From: Ophiocordyceps camponoti-saundersi (nom. inval.)
Lineage: Eukaryota; Ascomycota; Sordariomycetes; Hypocreales; Ophiocordycipitaceae
Reading direction: 5' to 3'
DNA: 64,000 bases
NCBI GenBank assembly: GCA_003339415.1
Contig: PDHQ01000056.1
Span: forward strand, 10,345-74,344
Shown here in pieces: positions 57,655 through 64,000 of this stretch. A model generated the notes under the pieces. The model ran no database searches. It saw only the letters and a list, made by a program, of their open reading frames with translations, and had not been told where the DNA came from. A program made the position numbers and the translations under genes. How positions within the stretch are numbered: position 1 is the stretch's first letter; every line of letters begins with the position of its first letter.

Positions 57655-58366
57655 CGGCATCATGAGAGGCGTTTCTTTGTCTTTACTTTTTTTCTCTTTC
57701 AATGGTACACGATGGATGACTTTATTGGCAATGGCGGTTCCGTCTGGGAGGCTTTGTATATGGAATAGCTTACCTGCCTTTTTGGCAATGGGTTGCTTTC
57801 ATTGCCGACTTGGATTCTTCACCGGTCGTACAAGGATGGAAAACGCGGCATGACGATGAATGAAGCCTGAATCTCTCATCGTTTTTATATCGTAAGATCA
57901 TATAGGAAACACTTGTCTTGTGTCTTATAACATGGTCCATCTGTCTCGTAACACCTGCAGATGCTCGCTCAAGGCAGTCTGTCCAGCGAGGACGAGGCCT
58001 TTATCTCGAATGTCGAGCTTTTCTGATGCGATATGAACCGTTCCTCTTGGATGCAACGTGAGAAAATCTCATCAACCATCTCTCTGATGCAAAGCCTCGT
58101 TCAAAACATCTCCGATGAAAAGCCTCGTCTTGCCAGCCCATCTCTCGGATGTAAGTCTCATCAACATTCTGCTTTGACGCCACGAGGAAAAATAAAAAAA
58201 GAGCATTACCACCCGTCGAATCTGTACAGCACGACAAGTCCAACGGGTATCTTTCCCCCCCAACGCGCTGGACCGAGACAGAAGGGGGTGATGAAATCTT
58301 CACCATCGTCTTTGCCTCTTCAATCTAAAACCCCCAATTAAAACGAAAAAGGGAATCATTAAATCT
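57655..58366. other. Convergent intergenic region
   Basis: 712 bp of 3' flanks. Between 58078 and 58165 a ~30 bp degenerate unit (ATCTC(T/C)(C)GATG...AAGCCTCGT) occurs about three times. No gene is seen. Confidence 0.55.
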
Positions 58367-59187
58367 TCACGCATAGGAAGAAAGAAACGGTCCCACGGTC
58401 CGAGCATAGACGGCAGCGGAGTACAACTCCCTCCCAGGCCCCAACTCATCCGTCGTGACGGGCAGAGGCAGGAGGGAAAAGGTAGGGACGTCGGCGAGGG
58501 TCTTGCAGCTGCTGACGGGAAGGAAGAAGGGGACGTCTTGCATGGATCGCATTCGTCGAGAGAGGGCCGTGTCGGGGTTTAGGATCCGGGACATTCGTCG
58601 GTGTAGACTGACGCTTGCGTAGGAGGCGTCAGCCACGCCGCGGCTTTTGGTAAGGGGAACGTCAGCTTTCTTGGCGTTGTCTTGGACATACACTCTCTCT
58701 TCTTTGTAGTCTTCCGAGTAGGTAGAGGGGAAAAGGGGGGGGATTGGGGGAAAGGGGAAACTCACCACTTGAGAATAGTAGCCATCAGCGTCATAGAAAC
58801 AAGCTGCCAATGAATGCGAGAACAAAGAGCATAAACACCCTCCTCCCACTCCTCTTTCTCCTCCTCCTCCTGCTCCTCACCAACAGCAATCTTACCGTCC
58901 CACAAAACAAACTGCAACTCGGCAACAGCAAGGACGCAATCCGTGAGTGAAGCGACGACGTCCTCGACAGCGATCCACGAAGCCCGCTCCGGAAAAGGTA
59001 ACCTGCCGGCTTCGAGCTGGTAGAGAGCCTTGAAGAGAACCTGGACGGTAGAGCGACACTGCTTCATCTCGTGTAAGGCGCGCGTGAGGGCGGGGGATGG
59101 AGTCATAACCATCATCTTCTCTGATATGCGACCTCCATCGGCGACAAGACCGACCATGGCCGTCGCGACGGAGAGGCGTTCGATCAT
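58367..59187 (-). CDS. Fungal N-terminal-domain-like protein, function unknown
   Basis: Exons 59187-58766 and 58643-58367 (232 aa). The 122 bp intron (GTGAGT donor; GCTGAC branch point; AAAAG acceptor) joins MATILKCRGVADASYASVSL. The N-terminus (MIERLSVATAMVGLVADGGRI) and the helical pattern with cysteines, ending before TALSRRMRSMQD, recall the N-terminal domain found in many fungal STAND/ankyrin proteins, here standing alone. A Glu-rich loop (GEEQEEEEKEEWEE) lies in the middle. The acceptor choice is uncertain; two other AG sites upstream exist. No signal peptide. Confidence 0.6.
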
Positions 59188-59840
59188 GATTGACAGCTCA
59201 CTTGTTATCTTTTTTTTTCTCTCCTTCGCTTCTGCCCTACCACCCCCCTTAATTCCCTTGTGCTTCTTTTTGAGAAAAAGACCCCTGGACCTAAAGGACG
59301 GGAAGGCCGGGAACCTAGTGAATGATATGTATAAGCCGCTTCCGGGGGGGGTTAAAAGGGAAGGGGGGGAAAGGGAGGAAAAAGAAAGGTGAATAGACAG
59401 AATGAGAAAGAATGAGAAGAGGCTTCCAGACCGGGTATTCGGCATGGTTGGCGCCGGCAGCATCAGCCGAGTGCGCCTCACAAGAGGCTGCCGAGCATCC
59501 GAGTCTCACACACGTGGTTCAGAGACGCGAGCTCCCAACGGGTCGTCGCAGTCTGAGTGCCCATCAAGCGCGTTCTTTCTTTGGCCAGCGTGCCAACACA
59601 AATGCCGAAACAAGACCAATCAGAAGCCTCTGCTCGGCACCAGTTATCCGGGGGTTAGGAGGGGGGGGGGGGAGGCAAAGGGAGGGGGAGAGAAGAAGAA
59701 GGGGAAGAAAGAAGAAGCAAGCCTCACCATCGTATTGGATCAAAAAGGGGAGAGGAAAAAAAAAAGAAAGGAAAATGACCTAAAAGAAGCCGTCGCTATC
59801 GCCATTCCAAAGCCGCTGCTCTATCAATTAATTAACCTAC
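59188..59840. other. Intergenic region between tandem minus-strand genes
   Basis: 653 bp with purine-rich (59655-59790) and T/C-rich runs. It holds the promoter of the preceding gene and the 3' flank of the aminopeptidase. Confidence 0.6.
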
Positions 59841-61405
59841 CTACATAAACAGCTTGTGGCCCAGATACTTGGTCTTGCGTGGCTTCTTTGCCGCCTCCAC
59901 CTTCACCGGCTCCCGCTTCGGAAAGCCATCGAGCGAGAGGGCGAGAGACGCCAGCGTGTGAGCCATCAGCTTGGTGTTGGTCTCCCACGCCGTCATGTTG
60001 AGATTGTCAATGTCGTCACACGCCTGGTGATAGCACGGATCAAACCAATCGCCCACCTCGCCGCCAAACATGTCCCGCTCAGCTTCCGTCTTGGTACCGT
60101 CAGCGCCCGCCGTGACGCCGCCGGCCGGAATTCCGTGCCGGATGAAACCGTCATAGTCGCTGCGGCCGTCGAATGGGATCAGCGTGTGGTTGAGGCCGTG
60201 TTTCTCGAACCATGAGATGTAGAGGTCGCGCAGCTTCTCGGAGCCGGCCGGATTGCTGTCATCGGTCGCGTTGTACACCTGATAGCCGAAATTGGGCGAC
60301 GCCATCATGTCGTAGTCTTGGAAGAGCCTGATGCGCTGATTCTCGTCCGCTGTCAGGCTAGCTACGTAGTAGTTGCTGCCTATCAGACCCTCCTCTTCGG
60401 CCGCCCACCAGGCGAAGCGGACGCAGTTATTGACGCGGAAGCGAGACAGTTGGACCGCCACCTCGAGTACCGACAGACTCCCGCTGTTGACGTGTGATTA
60501 GTTTGGAGTCACATCGTCATCCGTTTCTCACCATCGACTTCTCACCTCCCATCATCGTTGATGCCCGGACCTTCGGCCACGCCGTCGCTGTGGCCGCCCA
60601 GCATGACACAGTTCTCGTCATCGCCATCGACCGTCTGAGCAATGATGTTCGCCGTCTTAATCGAGTCGACTCGGGCGTCCATGTAGGCAATGGCATCGAG
60701 CTCGTCGCCCCGCTCCAGCACCTCGATGTATCGGTCTGCGTCTGCCTTGGACAGGCCAAAGGTGGCCACCTGATGCCGAGAAGGCGTTCCCAGAGTGCCG
60801 TGCATCTCTCCAGCTTCATTGTTGGCCACGACAAGGGCCAGGGCACCTGCACGACCAGCATGTTCCGACTTTTCCCCAAAGGGGCAGTCACCGCGACGAA
60901 CGAGGACGACGGCACCGTCAGCCTCATCGGGATAATCTCCACGCTTGCAGCCGGTGCCGCCGACCCAAACGAGGTTGCCGTGGACGGGCTCGCGATGACG
61001 CGTCGGTGGCGTCAGGCTAAAGGCCGTCGTATTGGGCACCTCGTTACCGATGACGAGCCTCGCCTCGCGCACGTCGCCAACGACGGCAGGAAAAGGTTGG
61101 TCCGAGACGGAATAGTAGCCGTCGAGGCGGTCGAGCGTAGACCGGATGTAATCGAGCGTTCCACGATGGCCCGGACTTCCAATGACGCGAGTGGGATGAC
61201 CCCAGTCCTCCTCAGACCGCTTGGCGATTTCATACAGGTCTTCGGCGCGACGCTTGAGATTTTCGGCGCTGATGCTGTCCTGCAGCTCCTGAGGATCGAC
61301 GCGAGAGCGGCCGCCCAAGCTTGTCAGGGGGGCTTGCGGGCTGGAACCGGAGGCGGCTACTGCTGCGACAGCGCCGAAGAGAACGATGCTTCCGAGGCCG
61401 GGCAT
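59841..61405 (-). CDS. Secreted M28 leucine aminopeptidase (LAP2-like) with PA domain
   Basis: Exons 61405-60546 and 60483-59841 (500 aa). The 62 bp intron restores GINDDGSGSLSVLEVAVQL. A signal peptide (MPGLGSIVLFGAVAAVAASG) predicts secretion. The protease removes N-terminal residues from peptides. The PA (protease-associated) insertion is seen at VHGNLVWVGGTGCKRGDYP and AVVLVRRGDCPFGEKSEHA. The dinuclear zinc site is complete: H and D in GGHSDG (about H272), the bridging D in NDDGSG, the E pair in WWAAEEEGLIGS, the D in QDYDMMASP, and H in DPCYHQACDD. Length and order match Aspergillus Lap2-type enzymes. Confidence 0.93.
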
Positions 61406-61967
61406 CGTTGAAGTTTCGAATTGAAGTCGCTAGAGCTATCAATGACGATGCTGATGATGGTGATGAGACGCTGCTTCTTCAGGGGGGGGGGAAGGTTGGG
61501 AAAATATCCGCGTCTTTTCCTCGATGCACGTGACTGATGAGATGTCTCTGGTGAGTGTCTGATCTGTGCCGCACGAGGACACACATACCAGTCAAGGTAG
61601 AGTAAACAATGAGCAGGGCAAGAAAAGGGCGGGATTATTTGTCGTCGTCGTCGTCATCGTCGTCGCCGCCATCATCATCATCCTCATGATCATCCACTTC
61701 CACCCTTGCTTCTCTGCCTCTGCCTCTGTTTTGTCTGGCTGACACTATCGAGATGCTAACGATACAATAGCGGCCGATAGATGACGGGGATGTCTCGGTT
61801 GATTTCTTTTTCCCGCCGCGCGGGGGGGGGAGGGGGGGGAGGAAGATGGATAAGGGAGAAGGGATAGCAAAAGGGAGGAGAAGCAGCAGAAGCAGAAGCA
61901 ACAGAAGAAGCAAAGTAAACCAGCCTACCTAGGTAGTCATCACCAACCCTGTATGTGCTAGCTAGGC
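61406..61967. other. Intergenic region between tandem minus-strand genes
   Basis: 562 bp. Contains GTC/ATC triplet repeats (61638-61690) and G-rich runs (61820-61840). It must include the aminopeptidase promoter. Confidence 0.6.
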
Positions 61968-63039
61968 TCAAGGCTTCTGCGCATACCAAAAGTAATAGTT
62001 GAAATACCGATGCACCCCCGTATCATCAAGCGCCTTCCTCGCCAAAGCCAACACAAGCTGCACCTCCGCCGTCGATATCCCCAAGGCCTCAAACGGCCTC
62101 CCGGCAAAAGTCGAAATGAACTCCTCCACAGCCGTCTTCTGATAGAGGCCTATGAGGCGCAACGTCTCGTCGCGGGCCCAAACGCCGATGGGCACCCTCA
62201 TGACGCGACAGTGGACGTTGCGGAAGCCAGCCTCGCGGAGCAAGGGTTCGAGACGGGCGGCGATGGTGGTGTTGTAGCCTAGCTTGGCGTAGGCGTCGCC
62301 CGCGAGCTGGTATAGGCGTCGGAAGGCGTCGTCTTCTTTCATCGTGCCGTCGTCGCAAAAGGGTTCGCCGTGCAGCTCGTGGAATTCCACCCAGCCGCCG
62401 GGACGGAGGCTTTTGAAGGCGTGGCCTAGGACGGTGGAGATGTCGCGCAGGATGACGGCCATGAAGCGGAAGTGGACGAGGTCGACCGTCTCGTTCGTTA
62501 GCCAGTCCTCGTAGCAGTCGTCTACGAGGAACTCGACGTTGGGAGGCACCCAGATGGGTTGGATGGGCGTCAAGTCGATGCCCATGACGTGGGCGCCGGG
62601 ATATTGATCGCCGACTGATGGTTCACAGACATGTTTTTTCCTTGTAAGACGGATACAAACAAGAGGTGGGAAGCAGGGGAAAAGACAGACCTTGGATAGC
62701 CCATATCCCCGTCCCCGTCCCGATATCGAGGATCCTCCGCGGATTCTCAACAGGGGCGTAGAACAAGACGCCGTCGGTAAGCTCCAAGAGCATGGCATGC
62801 TTCAGATCCTCCCTCTCCTTTTCGATATCATCGTTGGGTATAGGATACCGTCCGTTCTTGAAACAGTGATAACGTCGTCCCAGCTCATACTCGTGAGCAT
62901 ACACGCTCGAGGTTATGCTGGTCATGCCGTCGGCAAAGGGATCCTCGTTGATCTCGAACTCGTCGTCGTCGGGGGGCTGAGTAGCTACCTCGATGGCAGG
63001 CGCCTGGGTGATGGGCGGTGACGAGACCATCATGGACAT
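61968..63039 (-). CDS. LaeA/TAM-type SAM-dependent methyltransferase
   Basis: Exons 63039-62691 and 62614-61968 (331 aa). The 76 bp intron restores GIWAIQVGDQYPGAHVMGIDL. Class I fold: motif I RRILDIGTGTGIWAI, then GIDLTPIQPIWVPPNVEFLVDD, motif around VDLVHFRFMAVILRD, and the post-motif LRPGGWVEFHE. The upstream block YHCFKNGRYPIPNDDIEKERED is highly typical of the fungal LaeA-like group. LaeA itself is a nuclear regulator of secondary metabolism, but most members are uncharacterised, and no biosynthetic cluster is seen here. No signal peptide. Confidence 0.88.
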
Positions 63040-63126
63040 GTGTAAGTTGTAGATGTCCTTGTCGTTCTGTGTGTCTCTTGTCTCTCGGTATCTTCCTTTC
63101 TCTCGTTGCCTCCTTTTTCTCTCTCC

Positions 63127-63176
<50 letters not shown>

Positions 63177-64000
63177 ATTACTCCTCCTCCTCTTCTTCTT
63201 CTCCTCCTTCTTATATCAGCCCAAAGAAGAGAGGAGAACCCGAAGGCGATGGAGACATGTATTAGAAAGGGCGTGAGAAGGCGACGTTGAATAGACAACA
63301 GAAACTCTCCAGCTCCTTTGTTGGGCCGTCGTTTTTGACTTTCGCCTGAAGCCTGTTCGGGTGACGAAGGGTTTTTTTCACCTCCCCTTGTTGCCAAGCC
63401 ACGTGGTAAGCAGCCCGGTTGTCAAAGGACACAACAACAACTGATAGACATACATACATATACTCGGTGTGATATAGGTAATATCATCGAGTAGTAGGTG
63501 GTAATATTGAGAGTCTCTCCCCGGGCTGATGATGAGATATGTAGATGGTCAGCGAGGCCTATCAAATTCATGACGTCGCCCGGACATGCTGCTGTTGGTG
63601 CACGACATGTTGTTGGCTGCAGGATGAAGCCATCCTTTGTTCGTATGTATCCGTACATGCATACACACGCACATACGGATACTTGTATAGCAGTTGACAG
63701 TTTCTCCTCTTGAGCCTCTCCTTGTTATCCCAGCTTCTTTATGTATGAACACGGCTTATATGTATGTATACCTACCCAAGGCTGCTGGTCATACGCCTAC
63801 AGACGGAGCTACTGCCCTCATTCGTCCGACTTCAACCAACTTCTATAGTCTAGACTCGGCAGCTCCCGAGACACACGCCAGTCAAGTCTCCTTGCCCTCA
63901 CCCTCGACTGCTTCCTTTTTCCCCCCAACACACAAGCCTTAAACAAAGAATTACCCGCAAAAAAAAGGGTAGCTCACGGTGCGATATCAGATCCCAATTG
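63040..64000. promoter_or_regulatory. Upstream region of the methyltransferase, to window end
   Basis: A 45 bp (CT)n microsatellite at 63128-63172 lies 89-133 bp upstream of the methyltransferase ATG, in its leader or core promoter ((GA)n on the coding strand). TATG/TACA repeats occur at 63448-63462 and 63640-63770. No gene is supported in the rest. Confidence 0.55.

Noticed and set aside
61968..63039. Secondary-metabolite cluster around the LaeA-like gene
   Set aside because: No PKS, NRPS, terpene synthase, P450 or cluster regulator within reach.

Overview
This 64 kb window is nuclear DNA of a filamentous ascomycete (Pezizomycotina; Sordariomycete-like gene content, order not decidable by eye). 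The evidence is intron-bearing genes with short (55-122 bp, one 237 bp) GT...AG introns and CTNAC-type branch points, an ergosterol-pathway C-14 reductase, a fungal dynactin p62, a fungal GH3 beta-glucosidase and fungal-only families (DUF4246, a DUF8004-like protein, a LaeA-type methyltransferase). No prokaryotic, viral or complete transposon feature is visible. The first ~150 bases and the bases around a 10-N gap at 27006-27015 are long G or C homopolymers and look like assembly or sequencing artefacts.

Layout. 0.2-7.8 kb: MRL1-like sorting receptor (minus), divergent from ERG24 (plus), then a secreted GH3 beta-glucosidase (plus). 7.8-13.4 kb: gene-poor, with a three-copy ~128 bp minisatellite, a Thr/Ala- then Gln-rich hexamer array behind a TATA box, and an 82 bp tandem duplication. 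13.4-15.4 kb: sugar transporter. 16.2-19.7 kb: decayed genes (an RBR ubiquitin-ligase relic and an unknown reading frame carrying three nonsense codons), plus a small secreted protein. 22.4-25.8 kb: a six-cysteine small secreted protein, a CofD/YvcK-like protein and a small membrane protein. 25.8-31.6 kb: low complexity, the gap, a coding relic and a broken APH-type kinase. 31.6-33.9 kb: DUF4246 protein. 36.3-41.9 kb: a very large secreted protein. 42.5-45.9 kb: a MARVEL-like membrane protein and an EBP-like protein. 46.2-53.5 kb: DUF8004-like protein, dynactin p62 and ribosomal protein eS7. 54-63 kb: a small eight-cysteine protein, App1-like phosphatidate phosphatase, a fungal N-terminal-domain protein, an M28 leucine aminopeptidase and a LaeA-like methyltransferase.

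The genes do not form an obvious pathway cluster. Themes are secretion (beta-glucosidase, aminopeptidase, several small Cys-rich proteins, the giant protein) and housekeeping (ERG24, eS7, dynactin). The strongest candidate for something undescribed is the 36312-41936 locus. Two long open frames separated by one in-frame TAG become a single ~1852-residue secreted protein if a 66-nt GTGAGT...AG intron is removed. That protein carries four tandem copies of a 4-cysteine module (C-x8/13-C-x-G-T-x2-[FWY]-C-x17/18-C-x2-S-R), between a Ser/Thr-rich stalk and a long acidic/Lys repeat tail.

Exon boundaries are my own reading of splice signals and frame continuity. Family names rest on recognised motifs, not on searches.
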